Part shown: positions 8,892 to 18,552 of the stretch, in pieces
Layout of the letters: each line of letters starts with the position of its first letter
How positions within the stretch are numbered: position 1 is the first letter of the stretch
Assembly: GCA_035534895.1 (NCBI GenBank)
Contig: DATLRC010000021.1
Span: forward strand, 1-64,000
Direction: 5' to 3'
DNA from: DATLRC01 sp035534895
Lineage (GTDB): Bacteria > Patescibacteriota > Saccharimonadia > Saccharimonadales > UBA4665
Length of the DNA stretch: 64,000 nt
Position numbers and translations under genes: made by a program
The notes under the pieces: generated by a model
Databases searched by the model: none
Seen by the model: only the letters and a program-made list of their open reading frames with translations
Told to the model about the DNA's origin: nothing

Positions 8892-10055
8892 TTGGTAGAT
8901 ATTATTATCATCATTTTTCTAATTAGTGCACTCCTAAGAGGCCGTGAGGTTGGTTTTGTCCAGCAGCTACTGTCAACAGTTGGTTTTTTCGGCGGGCTAT
9001 TACTGGGTGCCACGCTCGAGCCACGGACCGTTCAACTTGCGCACACCGCATTGTCACGTTCACTAATTACCTTAGCCACTACTCTTGGGCTAGCATTTAT
9101 ATTTCTGGGTATCGGTGAACATCTTGGGATGTCCATCAAGCACCGCTTTCAATTGTGGCATCTTGACAGGTATGACAACTTCATGGGTAGTTTACTGGGT
9201 GCAGTTTCGCTACTGATCGCCGTTTGGTTGAGCGCTTCGATTCTGACAACTTTGCCGTTTCCGGGGTTACAGTCAAGTATCCGGAGTTCAAAGATTGTCT
9301 CGTTTCTAAGTGCCAACTTGCCCCCCGCGCCAAACATCGTCGCTGACTTGGGCCATTTAATTAATCCAAACGGTTTCCCTCAAGTATTCTCTGGTAACGA
9401 ACCCAGTCCGCCAGCTAAGATTAGTTTGCCACAGTCCAGTGCTCTTCAAGCAGCGGTTGATAAAGACAAGCTAGCTGTAGTCAAGGTGGAAGGACAAGGC
9501 TGCGGCGGAGTGGTTGAAGGCTCAGGCTTTGTAATTGGTAGTGATTTAGTTGCCACTAACGCCCATGTCGTAGCCGGTATTGAGCACCCATTTGTCCAGG
9601 ATAGCAACGGCCTGCACAACGTGACGGTTCTATGGTTTGATCCGAATCTAGACTTTGCTGTTTTAAGAGTCCCTAATCTAGCCGGAGGACCACTGGTGCT
9701 TAATCCAAATCAAGTCAGCAATGGCACTCCTGCGGCTGTTATAGGCTACCCTGGTGGCGGAGGGTTAAAAGCCGGCACAGCTTCAGTTATTGACGAATTC
9801 TTGGCTGACGGACGCAACATTTACGATCAAGGTACTACTGAGCGCGACGTCTATGAGATTGCAGCTGATATCATACCCGGTAACTCAGGCGGTCCACTAA
9901 TAACTGAGGATGGGTCTGTTATAGGCATTGTTTTTGCTGAATCAGTTACTTATAACCATGTCGGTTATGCTCTCACCTTAGGTCAGATTATTAGCGAGAT
10001 CCATCAGGCTGAAGCCCAAAATCAAGTTGTTAGTACCGGCAACTGTGCTGGTTAG
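8892..10055 (+). CDS. MarP-like membrane serine protease (CvpA-type membrane part plus trypsin domain)
   Basis: The first 135 residues contain four membrane helices of the CvpA (colicin V production) type. The rest is a trypsin-like domain with a complete triad: H225 in TNAHVV, D254 in LDFAVL and S332 in GNSGGPL. Mycobacterial MarP has this same build and protects against acid and oxidative stress. Cys204 and Cys385 could form a disulfide in the outer domain. The start is a TTG at 8892, preceded by GGGAG. Its targets are unknown. Confidence 0.85.
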   Translation: MVDIIIIIFLISALLRGREVGFVQQLLSTVGFFGGLLLGATLEPRTVQLAHTALSRSLITLATTLGLAFIFLGIGEHLGMSIKHRFQLWHLDRYDNFMGSLLGAVSLLIAVWLSASILTTLPFPGLQSSIRSSKIVSFLSANLPPAPNIVADLGHLINPNGFPQVFSGNEPSPPAKISLPQSSALQAAVDKDKLAVVKVEGQGCGGVVEGSGFVIGSDLVATNAHVVAGIEHPFVQDSNGLHNVTVLWFDPNLDFAVLRVPNLAGGPLVLNPNQVSNGTPAAVIGYPGGGGLKAGTASVIDEFLADGRNIYDQGTTERDVYEIAADIIPGNSGGPLITEDGSVIGIVFAESVTYNHVGYALTLGQIISEIHQAEAQNQVVSTGNCAG

Positions 10056-10083
10056 AGATAGACTTGGCTCGTTGATAACTAAG

Positions 10084-11310
10084 CTACTCGTTTCGTAAAG
10101 CGTTAATCGGATCTTTGCGTGACGCCTTAATAGCTGGCACTGATCCAAAGATTATGCCTACGGCAATAGATATGGCGCTGGAGAGAGCGATAATCTGCCA
10201 GTTGATGGTCGGTTGTAGGTTAGTCAAAATACGTAAGACTAGATTTATAATCAAAGACAAAATAACACCGGCTAAACCGCCAGCTAGACTTAGAACTGCT
10301 GCCTCAGTCATAAACTGATTAAGAATCTGACGATCAGTAGCCCCGACGGCTTTTCGAATCCCTATTTCTTGCATTCTTTCAGTAACCGATACGAGCATGA
10401 CATTCATAATACCAACACCACCTACGAGCATGGCAATAGCTGCTACACCGCTAATTAGGCGCGTTATAAGCTTCAGTATTTTATTAGCACTACTCAAATC
10501 CTGATAACCCTTTAAGACACTAAAGTCTGGTTGGCCATTGTGCAACTTGATTAAGTTTTGATTAATCTGACTCGAGGTCTGATCAACGCTATGCACGCTA
10601 TCAGACTGGGCCAAGATTTCATAAATCGGTGAGTTATTGTTTGTTAATCCTTGGGCCATATCGTAGGGAATAAAAATTGCATCGTTATAATTAATATCGT
10701 TAGATAGGGGAGTATAAGTAAACTGATTGAATATACCGCGAACTACAAACTGCTGACCTCTAAAAGTAAAACTTCTGCCAAGCGGCACATTTTCATTAAA
10801 TAGGGCATTGGCCGCATTTTGTCCAAGTACAGCAACATTTAATGAGTTCTCGTCACTAGAGAAAAATACACCTTCAGCTAAACTTTGGTTGACTAGGCTT
10901 GGAAAGTTATCGCTAGTGCCAACAACAACCGAAGTCTGACTCGTGTTATCGCCTTTTGTTGCCCCAGCAACCAGACTTAGCGGAACAGCCATTTTTACAC
11001 CAGTTGTACTACTGACAGCCTTATAATCCTGATCGTTCAAACCACTGGTTACTGAGAAGCCACTAAGCAGGGGCAAAGCACTACCAGTCTGTCCCGCACC
11101 AAGCTGAAGAGGTCTAATTATAATTACATTTTTACCAAGACGGTTTATCTGATCACCAATTTGGTGTTTGATTCCCTGACCAATACTAACCACGCTAATA
11201 ACTGAAGTTACACCAATTATTACACCCAACATGGTCAACAAGCTGCGTAACCGATTGCTGCGCAGGTTGGTGACAGCAATCTTAATGTGTCCCCTAGTTA
11301 GCGATTTCAT
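10084..11310 (-). CDS. MacB/FtsX-type ABC transporter permease
   Basis: A 408-residue permease with the MacB layout: one helix near residue 20, a large outer domain (residues 45-280), then three helices near the end. The last part has the conserved stretch VTERMQEIGIRKAVGATD. It overlaps the ATPase gene by 4 nt. Such pairs usually move lipoproteins, peptides or drugs or pull on envelope proteins. The cargo is unknown. No partner membrane-fusion protein is present. Confidence 0.88.
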   Translation of the reverse strand: MKSLTRGHIKIAVTNLRSNRLRSLLTMLGVIIGVTSVISVVSIGQGIKHQIGDQINRLGKNVIIIRPLQLGAGQTGSALPLLSGFSVTSGLNDQDYKAVSSTTGVKMAVPLSLVAGATKGDNTSQTSVVVGTSDNFPSLVNQSLAEGVFFSSDENSLNVAVLGQNAANALFNENVPLGRSFTFRGQQFVVRGIFNQFTYTPLSNDINYNDAIFIPYDMAQGLTNNNSPIYEILAQSDSVHSVDQTSSQINQNLIKLHNGQPDFSVLKGYQDLSSANKILKLITRLISGVAAIAMLVGGVGIMNVMLVSVTERMQEIGIRKAVGATDRQILNQFMTEAAVLSLAGGLAGVILSLIINLVLRILTNLQPTINWQIIALSSAISIAVGIIFGSVPAIKASRKDPINALRNE

Positions 11311-12182
11311 GTTTTGCTCCTTGAGACTTTTTTATTTTTTAGACGTGGCGCCTTGCGACCCTTTTTCTGCCTAGAAGTCCGAGGACTATTTTTAGAAGGC
11401 AAGGCCTTCATCAATGCTGAGACACCAGCCAAATCATCATCCTCAGTTAGCCCCGGCATAGTGTACATAACTCTCCGGGCGGTTGGAGCAACTTGCCCAA
11501 GTCGCGTTTTTTCATCTTGGATTATGGCCCCGTCGTGCATATAAACAACCCTGGTTGCGTAGCGTGTCAATTCTGGATTGTGAGTCACGAATATAATAGT
11601 GTTGCCTAATTTGTGAATTTCACTCATAAGCTCCATGACCAATCTCGATCCAGCACTGTCGAGATTACCGGTCGGTTCATCTGCAATCAATAATTTTGGT
11701 TGGTTAACCAAGGCTCTTGCTATTGCCGCAGATTGTACCTGACCACCACTTAGCTGGCTGGGGAAGAAGTACTCCCGACTTTGCATACCGACACGCTCCA
11801 GCATATTGCTGGCCAGCTGCAGCCGCTTGGTCAGTGTCATGCCTTTGTAGGTCAAGGGCAGTGCAACGTTATCCAGAACCGTCATTTTAGGAAGCAAATT
11901 TAAAGACTGAAAAACAAAGCCGATAGTGTCTCGTCTCAAATGGGCTGTTTTGTTGGGGCGAAGCTTGGAAACCGGCTTGTCCTCCAGTTTATAAACGCCG
12001 TGTGTTGGCCTATCAAGTAGCCCAATAATATTCATCAGCGTCGACTTACCGCAGCCACTGGGGCCCATAACAGCAATAAACTCACCTTTTTCAATCTTTA
12101 AGCTAACCTCGTCGAGTGCTAATGTTGTAGCATCGCCGAAGCCGTACAGCTTGCTGACGTCTTCTAATTCGATTAAAGCCAT
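11307..12182 (-). CDS. ABC transporter ATPase, MacB/LolD type, with basic C-terminal tail
   Basis: Has Walker A (GPSGCGKST), the Q-loop, the signature LSGGQ and Walker B (LLIADEPTGN). The family usually ends near residue 230, and this one has about 60 more residues rich in Lys and Arg (for example RQKKGRKAPR). The frame extends 30 nt upstream, but a TAAACT box 8 nt before the ATG at 12182 favours that start. It forms one transporter with the permease that follows. Confidence 0.88.
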   Translation of the reverse strand: MALIELEDVSKLYGFGDATTLALDEVSLKIEKGEFIAVMGPSGCGKSTLMNIIGLLDRPTHGVYKLEDKPVSKLRPNKTAHLRRDTIGFVFQSLNLLPKMTVLDNVALPLTYKGMTLTKRLQLASNMLERVGMQSREYFFPSQLSGGQVQSAAIARALVNQPKLLIADEPTGNLDSAGSRLVMELMSEIHKLGNTIIFVTHNPELTRYATRVVYMHDGAIIQDEKTRLGQVAPTARRVMYTMPGLTEDDDLAGVSALMKALPSKNSPRTSRQKKGRKAPRLKNKKVSRSKT

Positions 12183-12261
12183 TGCCTTATAGTTTAAACC
12201 TGCTTTTGCCACATTCGCAAGGTGTTTTTGTAGTAATTTTGAGGTATAATCGCCAATATAT

Positions 12262-12351
12262 GGAGAGGTCGCCTAGTGGCCCATGGCGCTCGCTTGGAAA
12301 GCGGGTTTACTCGTAAGAGTATCGAGGGTTCGAATCCCTCTCTCTCCGCCA
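12262..12351 (+). tRNA. tRNA-Ser(GGA)
   Basis: A class II tRNA. The acceptor stem GGAGAGG pairs with TCTCTCC, the anticodon loop TTGGAAA gives anticodon GGA, a long variable arm is present, the T loop is TTCGAAT and CCA is encoded. A TATAAT box at 12245-12250 lies 11 nt upstream. It is divergent from the MacB-type ATPase gene. Confidence 0.95.
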
Positions 12352-12410
12352 GATAGATTATGGAACTTTTTACAGAGGTCAAAGACAATGAAAGAGGTAG
12401 AGGGAGTCGT

Positions 12411-12438
12411 TTGACTTAACACAAGCGTCGTGTACACT
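12411..12438 (+). promoter_or_regulatory. promoter of the VapBC-like pair
   Basis: TTGACT at 12411-12416 and TACACT at 12433-12438 are 16 nt apart. The predicted first base of the mRNA coincides with the GTG start at 12446. Confidence 0.6.
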
Positions 12439-12445
12439 ATTATAT

Positions 12446-12664
12446 GTGAAGAATATAACTCTATCTGCTGACGACAAATTAATAGAGGAAGTGCGTAAAC
12501 AGGCCACTCAACAAAACACTACTATTAATAATCTGTTCCGTGAATGGCTTCAACAAATTGCGTCCCGAAAACAAGCAGTCACTGAATACGATGAACTGAT
12601 GAAACGATTAAGTTATGTGCGGCCTGGACGTAAGTTTACACGCGCCGAGATGAACGAAAGATAG
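12446..12664 (+). CDS. ribbon-helix-helix type antitoxin
   Basis: A 72-residue protein opening KNITLSADDKLIEEVRKQA, the beta strand plus helix of a ribbon-helix-helix DNA-binding protein. A second helix and a charged tail follow that would wrap the toxin. It starts at GTG with almost no leader. It is followed 7 nt later by a PIN-domain gene, so it is the antitoxin and likely autorepressor of a VapBC-type pair. Confidence 0.78.
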   Translation: MKNITLSADDKLIEEVRKQATQQNTTINNLFREWLQQIASRKQAVTEYDELMKRLSYVRPGRKFTRAEMNER

Positions 12665-12671
12665 CTATAGC

Positions 12672-13100
12672 GTGAATCAAACATTTTTTCTGGATACAAA
12701 TATATTTGTGTACGCTCAGGATATTGATAATCTTCCAAAACAAAAAATTGCAGGCGATTTGATTAAAAAAGCCCTCAGCACTGGCCAAGGTCTTATTAGC
12801 TCTCAGATTGTCCAAGAATTTTGTAACTTAGCTAGTACAAAGTATACCCAAACAATGAAAGCGAGTGACGTTAAAGAATATCTCAGGGTAACACTAAGTA
12901 GGTTGTGGCGACATGTACCTAGCCTAGATTTTTACTATAGATCAGTTGAATTATTTGAACGGGATTCACTAAACTTTTATGACGCTTTAGTTATACAAGC
13001 TGCGATAGACCTAGGATGCGCTAAACTTTACAGCGAAGATTTACATGATGGTCGAAAGTTTGGCAATTTGACAGTAATAAATCCCTTCACTAACGTTTAG
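12672..13100 (+). CDS. PIN-domain toxin, VapC-like
   Basis: A 142-residue PIN nuclease. The acidic metal-binding residues are visible: D in FLDTNIF near residue 8, E in VQEFCN near 43, D in FYDALV near 103 and a last D in SEDLHDG near 122. VapC proteins cut initiator tRNA or rRNA and stop translation. The start is a GTG at 12672. It converges on an ABC transporter gene. Confidence 0.85.
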   Translation: MNQTFFLDTNIFVYAQDIDNLPKQKIAGDLIKKALSTGQGLISSQIVQEFCNLASTKYTQTMKASDVKEYLRVTLSRLWRHVPSLDFYYRSVELFERDSLNFYDALVIQAAIDLGCAKLYSEDLHDGRKFGNLTVINPFTNV

Positions 13101-13116
13101 CCCTAGAATCAAGTCT

Positions 13117-13791
13117 TTAAGCCCGTTGAACCAGCTTACCGTCAGCTAGCTGAAGCTTGACATCCGTTTTACCAGCAATCTTAAGATCATGAGTCACAAC
13201 AATGATCGTAGTCTTTTGGCTTTTGACCAGATTGTGAAGTAGATCAAAAATTAATTTTCCGGTTTTCGAGTCCAGATTACCAGTTGGTTCATCGGCTAGG
13301 ACTAGTTTAGGTCTGTTGGCCAGTGCTCTGGCGATGGCTACTCGCTGCTGTTCGCCACCGGACAATTTTCCAGGCTTACGTAGTTGTTTATCGTCCCGAA
13401 GCTCGACTTGATTTAATAATTCTTGAGCCCGCTGATGACGTTCAGACTTCGGCAGACCGCTAAACTCCATCGGTAACATAACATTTTCAATGGCCGTTAG
13501 ATTCGGCACCAAATTGTAGTTCTGAAAGACAAAGCCGACATTATTAGATCGATACTTAATCAACCTGTGATCTCCTAAACCAGTAATATCTTGACCGCCG
13601 ACCTCAATGCTACCACTAGATGGTTTATCCAAGGCTCCGAGCAAAGAGAGAAGTGTGCTTTTACCGCTACCACTTGGTCCAACAATTGACGCAAAAACAG
13701 CATCATCTACTTGGAAGGACACTTTATTGACAGCCCAGACAGTTGTCTCGCCAGACTTAAAGCTTTTAGATAACTCTTTAACCCTCAACAT
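13117..13791 (-). CDS. ABC transporter ATPase, MacB/LolD type
   Basis: A 224-residue ATPase with Walker A (GPSGSGKST), Q-loop (FVFQNYNLVP), signature LSGGEQQR and Walker B (LVLADEPTGN). It is of normal length, unlike the paralogue at 11.3-12.2 kb. It lies 2 nt after the permease gene and under the same likely control as the two-component system upstream. Confidence 0.92.
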   Translation of the reverse strand: MLRVKELSKSFKSGETTVWAVNKVSFQVDDAVFASIVGPSGSGKSTLLSLLGALDKPSSGSIEVGGQDITGLGDHRLIKYRSNNVGFVFQNYNLVPNLTAIENVMLPMEFSGLPKSERHQRAQELLNQVELRDDKQLRKPGKLSGGEQQRVAIARALANRPKLVLADEPTGNLDSKTGKLIFDLLHNLVKSQKTTIIVVTHDLKIAGKTDVKLQLADGKLVQRA

Positions 13792-13793
13792 AT

Positions 13794-15113
13794 TTACTCC
13801 GTCCTCATCACTTCCGCCGGTCGTATTTTAGCAATGAACCAAGCAGCAACAGTACTGCCAACTATAGCAATAATCAGGGCCGCAAGTAGACCAAAGACAA
13901 TGATGTTCCAACCAATCGAGGCATGTAGATTATTCAGGCTCTGCCGAAAGCCACCACCTAAACGAAAACCAAACCGCGGAGTGCCTGGACCACTCACAGA
14001 ACTTGTTGAGCTGTTATTAACCAAGGTGTTGGTAATCGGTGTACCGGCAAATATACCCAAAACTATGCCAATGACTGCGGCCATAATCGTGAAGCTTACA
14101 GCCTCACAAATAAACTGCCAAACAACCCTTATATTGGAAGCACCGATTGCTTTTAGAACCCCTATTTCACGCCGCCGTTCTCGGACAATGTTGACCATTG
14201 TTAGAAGAATAATTACCGAACCGGCAACAACCGCCCCAATTAAGCTGTAGGCAGCAATGCTTTTAACATTTTCGAGTGGTGCTATAACATTTTGGGCCAT
14301 GGTTTGACTAGATGTTACGTCAGCTGCAGTTCCTAAAGCAGTTTGAATTGCCGTTGTGGTCGAAGTCAAATTATCGACCGAATCGACCGTAGCAATAGCA
14401 CTGGTAACGTCACCGCTTTGGCCAGATAGATTTTGGAGACTACTAAGTGGCATAATCAGCAGAGAATTAGAAAACTGATTACCGGAATCGAAAATGCCTA
14501 CTACCGTAATTGTTGAGCCATAAGCTGTAAAGCTCGAGCCAGCCGTCAAATTATTTTTGGTGGCTAAATTCAAGCCAACGAGTGCCACATCAGCCGAACT
14601 ATTACTTGAAAAAACTTTGCCGGCCTTAAGACTAAAGCTACCCCCGCCTTGAGTGTTGGCCAGATTAATAGGATCTGTTGTGCCTAAAACGGTAATCGGA
14701 GGACTGAAGTTTAGCGATCCAGAGTCAGAAAAATTATTAGCATTAAATCTTTGAGCAAATCTTCTACCTAGTTGTCCAGGATTAATCGAAGAGGTCAGAT
14801 TAGTATCACTACTGGTTAGGCGATCATTCAAGCTCTCAGATAACTTTGTAACATGTGGCAAGTCTGTCAGTTTAGCTAATTGGCTGGTGGTCAGGGGATT
14901 ACCGCCACCCTCAAAACCACGTACTCCAGCCGGAGAAATGACAATCGTGTTGCCGATTGAATTCTTGACTGACTGTATTTTCTGGTCAACAGTTTGTCGA
15001 GCCAGCAACATAGACAACGCCAAACCAATGCTCAGCGATAATATTAAAACAATTGCCACAGTCCGAACAGGATTTCGAAAAGCGTTTCGGATACCTCGGC
15101 TAACAACGTTCAT
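13794..15113 (-). CDS. MacB/FtsX-type ABC transporter permease
   Basis: A 439-residue permease: helix near residue 20, large outer domain, then three helices at 285-310, 335-360 and 405-430. The family signature ERRREIGVLKAIGA is present. It forms a transporter with the downstream ATPase. The upstream sensor and regulator genes on the same strand suggest the pair responds to an envelope signal, as in bacitracin-type or envelope stress systems. That is inference from order only. Confidence 0.88.
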   Translation of the reverse strand: MNVVSRGIRNAFRNPVRTVAIVLILSLSIGLALSMLLARQTVDQKIQSVKNSIGNTIVISPAGVRGFEGGGNPLTTSQLAKLTDLPHVTKLSESLNDRLTSSDTNLTSSINPGQLGRRFAQRFNANNFSDSGSLNFSPPITVLGTTDPINLANTQGGGSFSLKAGKVFSSNSSADVALVGLNLATKNNLTAGSSFTAYGSTITVVGIFDSGNQFSNSLLIMPLSSLQNLSGQSGDVTSAIATVDSVDNLTSTTTAIQTALGTAADVTSSQTMAQNVIAPLENVKSIAAYSLIGAVVAGSVIILLTMVNIVRERRREIGVLKAIGASNIRVVWQFICEAVSFTIMAAVIGIVLGIFAGTPITNTLVNNSSTSSVSGPGTPRFGFRLGGGFRQSLNNLHASIGWNIIVFGLLAALIIAIVGSTVAAWFIAKIRPAEVMRTE

Positions 15114-15169
15114 CGTTTCCTTTCGGGTTAGTACTTTGTCAGTTTAACCCAAGCCAGTTTAAAGTTAGC

Positions 15170-16198
15170 TTAAAGCTCCTCTATGGCTAATAACTTAATG
15201 CTAAAGGTTGAGCCGAATCCTGGCTTAGCAGTTACTAGAATTTCTCCTTGTTGCTCACGAACAAGTTTGTCGGCTATCGATAAACCGAGACCATAGCCAT
15301 CATAATGGTCCTTGGATCGTGACGGATCGACGCGGTAAAAACGCTTAAAAATATGCGGTAGATCACCGGCTCTGATACCCACTCCCGAATCTTGGACTCT
15401 AAGATAGACGAACTTACCCTTGCTCTCGGCACTTAAAACAATGCTACTTTTTGGGTGACTATACTTAATGGCATTATCGAGCAGAATAACTATTATCTGA
15501 ATCAGGCTGGGTTTATAGGCCAGAGCCTTGATATTCGGAATTTGGTCATCAATACTGATCTCTTTAGCTTGAGCTAAGTTCAATATCTGATTCATTGCTT
15601 CACCGGCAGCATCCTGAATGGACACCGCTTTGAGAAGCAAATGACGTCCATCATTTCGAGCCAGATGGAGCAGACCGTCAGATAATTGACGAAGTTTTAT
15701 GACTTCCTCAATATTTTGGGCAATAACTTGTTTGGCTTCAGGCAGGCTTAGGTGGGGCTTACGCAATGCCACTTCATTACTCGTTTGAATAGCTGTTAAG
15801 GGTGTCCTTAACTCATGTGATGCATCAGAAACAAATTGACTTTGGCCTTCAATTGCTGCTTCAATCGGCTGCAGCGATCGCCGTGCCAACCAATAGCTAA
15901 ACAAACTGCCGGCTCCTAATGTGCCGAGATTAAGCACCAATAGCTTTATTAGTAATTCATGGTGAGCTTGCTCAATGCGTTCTCTCAAAAAGATATCAAG
16001 CGTCGGCCTAAATCCATTAAACCCAAACTGATTACTATAAAAAGAGGTTGGTGGCAGCTGCCTCTCCAACTGTTTAGCTGAAACATTGTAGAGCACAAAA
16101 CTAAAAGCTAGGCTCATTAACATAATAACCCCAAGGTAGGTCAAAGACAGCCGGCCTGTTGTCGACCTCAAGAAATGTTTGATCTTTTGCCAACTCAA
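15170..16198 (-). CDS. membrane sensor histidine kinase, PhoR/EnvZ-like
   Basis: Two membrane helices (about residues 18-38 and 84-104) flank a short outer loop of 45 residues. A dimerisation domain follows with the phospho-acceptor H128 in SDASHELRTP, then an ATP-binding domain with NAIKYS (N box), GVGI and GYGLGLSIA (G boxes). The outer loop is too short for a large ligand domain. It overlaps its response regulator by 4 nt. Confidence 0.9.
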   Translation of the reverse strand: MSWQKIKHFLRSTTGRLSLTYLGVIMLMSLAFSFVLYNVSAKQLERQLPPTSFYSNQFGFNGFRPTLDIFLRERIEQAHHELLIKLLVLNLGTLGAGSLFSYWLARRSLQPIEAAIEGQSQFVSDASHELRTPLTAIQTSNEVALRKPHLSLPEAKQVIAQNIEEVIKLRQLSDGLLHLARNDGRHLLLKAVSIQDAAGEAMNQILNLAQAKEISIDDQIPNIKALAYKPSLIQIIVILLDNAIKYSHPKSSIVLSAESKGKFVYLRVQDSGVGIRAGDLPHIFKRFYRVDPSRSKDHYDGYGLGLSIADKLVREQQGEILVTAKPGFGSTFSIKLLAIEEL

Positions 16199-16878
16199 GC
16201 TGAAATCCCGACTTTGTATCCGAAGCCACGAACAGTATGAATCAGTTGCGGGCCCAAAAAAGGTTTATCAATTTTAATTCTCAGATAAGCAATAAATGCC
16301 TCAACGGTGTTGGGCAAAATATCCGAGTCAAAGTCCCAGACGTGGGAAATAATATTGTTTTTACTAAGCACCTTGTCTTTGTTGCGCATCAGGTATTCGA
16401 GCAAGGCGTACTCTTTGCTGGATAACTTGATCGTCTTCCCGGCCCGGACTACTGTGTGCAAGTTAGTATCAAGTATCAAGTCTCCAACGGCAAATTTCTC
16501 GCCTAGCGATTGAGGTGGCCGACGCATCAAGGCCCGGACTCTTGCCAAAAGCACCTCAAACGAAAAAGGCTTAAGAAGATAATCATCGGCACCGGTATTT
16601 AAGCCAAGAACTACTTCTCGATCTTGGTCTTTCGCGGTCAGCATAAGGATTGGCATCTGCTTTCCAGCAGCACGCAACTGAGCACAAACCTCTAATCCGT
16701 CCATTTCGGGCAACATAATATCTAAAATTATCAGATCGTAGTCGTGCTCAGCCTGGAGAGCACTATTATAACCATCTTCACCGTCATAAGAAACATCGAC
16801 GGCGTATGATTCCTGCTCCAGTCCCTCCTTGAGGGCCTGAGCAATACGGTGTTCGTCTTCGACAACTAATATTCTCAT
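16195..16878 (-). CDS. OmpR/PhoB-family response regulator
   Basis: A 227-residue regulator: receiver domain with acidic pocket (VVEDE) and phospho-acceptor D53 in LDIMLPEMDG, a K in DDYLLKPF, then a winged-helix DNA-binding domain from residue 125. A TATAAT-like box lies about 10 nt before the ATG. Its likely targets are the downstream MacB-type transporter genes on the same strand. Confidence 0.93.
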   Translation of the reverse strand: MRILVVEDEHRIAQALKEGLEQESYAVDVSYDGEDGYNSALQAEHDYDLIILDIMLPEMDGLEVCAQLRAAGKQMPILMLTAKDQDREVVLGLNTGADDYLLKPFSFEVLLARVRALMRRPPQSLGEKFAVGDLILDTNLHTVVRAGKTIKLSSKEYALLEYLMRNKDKVLSKNNIISHVWDFDSDILPNTVEAFIAYLRIKIDKPFLGPQLIHTVRGFGYKVGISA

Positions 16879-16974
16879 CTGCTTATGAATTATAGCCCTA
16901 GATTACTGAAGTTTGACTTAAAAACAACCCCCTCTAGACTAATAATTTAGGCCCTTGATCATTAAAAGGATAGT

Positions 16975-17694
16975 CTAGGCACCAATCTTAGTACCAACAT
17001 TTTGCCCCTCGGCAGCCTTCAAAAGATTATCCGGCTTCATGGCATCAAAGACAACAATCGGCAACCTATGTTCCATTGCCAGACCGATAGCCGCTTTATC
17101 CATAACCTTGATTGCATCATCACTGACTGCTTGCTGCAGGGTAAGAGAATCTATTTTCTGGGCATCAGCAAATTGATTTGGGTCTTTGTTATAAACGCCA
17201 TCCACTTTTGTGGCCTTCAATACAACTTGACAGTCCAATTCCAAGGCCAAACTGACAGCTGCGGTATCTGTCGTCAGGTATGGCCGGCCAATGCCGCCAG
17301 CTACAATTATCAGACGACCTTTTTCTAGATGCTTTTCGGCCAAACGATGAATAAATGGCTCGGCTACTTGATCAGCAAATACATTAGACAAACAGCGCGT
17401 TGGCACCCCCTGTGATTCAAAAATATCTGTCAGAGCCAAGGCATTCATCATCGTGCCAAGCATGCCAATTTGATCGGCAGTGACCCGCTTAATGCCATGC
17501 CCGGCTAGCTGCGCCCCTCGGGCAAAGTTACCGCCCCCGACCATAATTACAACTTGGTATTTTTGTTCAACGAGCTGTTTAACTTCTAGGGCCAGCCAAC
17601 TGCCTAGCTCCGGATCAATACCGGCTTCAAACTTGCCACCAAGTTGCTCGCCGGACAACTTCAGTAAAATACGTTTGTAGGGCTTAGGCTCCAT
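16975..17694 (-). CDS. pyrH: uridylate kinase
   Basis: Bacterial-type UMP kinase, making UDP from UMP. It opens RILLKLSGEQLGG, has the GGGNFARG loop near residue 52, the ADQIGMLGTMMNALAL helix, and the KATKVDGVYNKDP segment near residue 160. Length 239 is normal. An 8-bp inverted repeat (CTAGACTA at 16933, TAGTCTAG at 16971) surrounds its end, but no T-run follows. Confidence 0.95.
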   Translation of the reverse strand: MEPKPYKRILLKLSGEQLGGKFEAGIDPELGSWLALEVKQLVEQKYQVVIMVGGGNFARGAQLAGHGIKRVTADQIGMLGTMMNALALTDIFESQGVPTRCLSNVFADQVAEPFIHRLAEKHLEKGRLIIVAGGIGRPYLTTDTAAVSLALELDCQVVLKATKVDGVYNKDPNQFADAQKIDSLTLQQAVSDDAIKVMDKAAIGLAMEHRLPIVVFDAMKPDNLLKAAEGQNVGTKIGA

Positions 17695-17748
17695 CTAGCT
17701 CAATAGTCTAGCAAATAGCGACCCCTAAAGCTATACTTAATCCTTAGG

Positions 17749-18552
17749 ATGACAATTTATTCTTGGAACGTCAATGGTATTAGGGCAGTCATCAAAAAAA
17801 ATCTGCTACTGCCTTTCATAGAAGCCGAACAACCGGACATACTATGTTTGCAAGAGACCAAAGCTCGGCCCGAACAAATAGATGTTCAGCTTCCAGGCTA
17901 TGATAAGTTTTGGTACTCAGCCGATAAGCCAGGTTATTCCGGTACTGCCATTTTCAGTAAGATCAAACCGTTACAAATCATCAACGGTTTCCCGAGCCAA
18001 ATAATCTCTAAGTTTAAAGTAGCTGGCGACGTTTACGGTAACCCCAACCAAGAGGGCAGGCTAATCGCCGCCGAGTACCAGCACTTCTGGCTAGTGACCG
18101 TCTATACGCCCAATGCCAAAGATGACTTATCGCGTCTAGGCCTACGCCACAAAAACTGGGACCCAGCTTTTTTAGCTTACTGCCAGCAGCTCGAGTTAAC
18201 TAAGCCAGTCGTTTTCTGCGGCGATCTCAACGTGGCTCACACCGAACTTGATCTGGCCAATCCTGGGCCAAACCGCGGCAAAAAAGGTTTTACTGATGAA
18301 GAAAGATCTGGTTTCCAAGCTTTTATCGAAGCTGGTTTTATTGACACACTACGCCTATTTAAAAAGGGCAATGGCTATTACAGCTGGTGGAGTCACTTCG
18401 CCAATGCCCGAGCCCGCAATGTCGGTTGGCGGATTGATTACGTACTGGTCTCAGCTAAGCTCAAAAAATATGTTAAAAAGGCAGCCGTCCACCCCCAAAT
18501 TCTTGGTTCCGATCACTGTCCGGTAAGCATTGAATTGGATCTAGCCAAATGA
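17749..18552 (+). CDS. xthA: exodeoxyribonuclease III
   Basis: AP endonuclease/3' exonuclease of base-excision repair. Motifs: SWNVNGIRA at the start, LCLQETKA with the metal-binding Glu near residue 35, the VYTPNA segment, GDLNVAH near 159 and the final LGSDHCPVS. Length 267 is normal. A TATACT box at 17732-17737 gives a very short leader. It overlaps the next gene by 4 nt. Confidence 0.94.
   Translation: MTIYSWNVNGIRAVIKKNLLLPFIEAEQPDILCLQETKARPEQIDVQLPGYDKFWYSADKPGYSGTAIFSKIKPLQIINGFPSQIISKFKVAGDVYGNPNQEGRLIAAEYQHFWLVTVYTPNAKDDLSRLGLRHKNWDPAFLAYCQQLELTKPVVFCGDLNVAHTELDLANPGPNRGKKGFTDEERSGFQAFIEAGFIDTLRLFKKGNGYYSWWSHFANARARNVGWRIDYVLVSAKLKKYVKKAAVHPQILGSDHCPVSIELDLAK

Noticed and set aside
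12194..12388. Minus-strand ORF of 64 codons
   Set aside because: It is the antisense of tRNA-Ser (its GFEPSILLR-like stretch is the reversed T arm).
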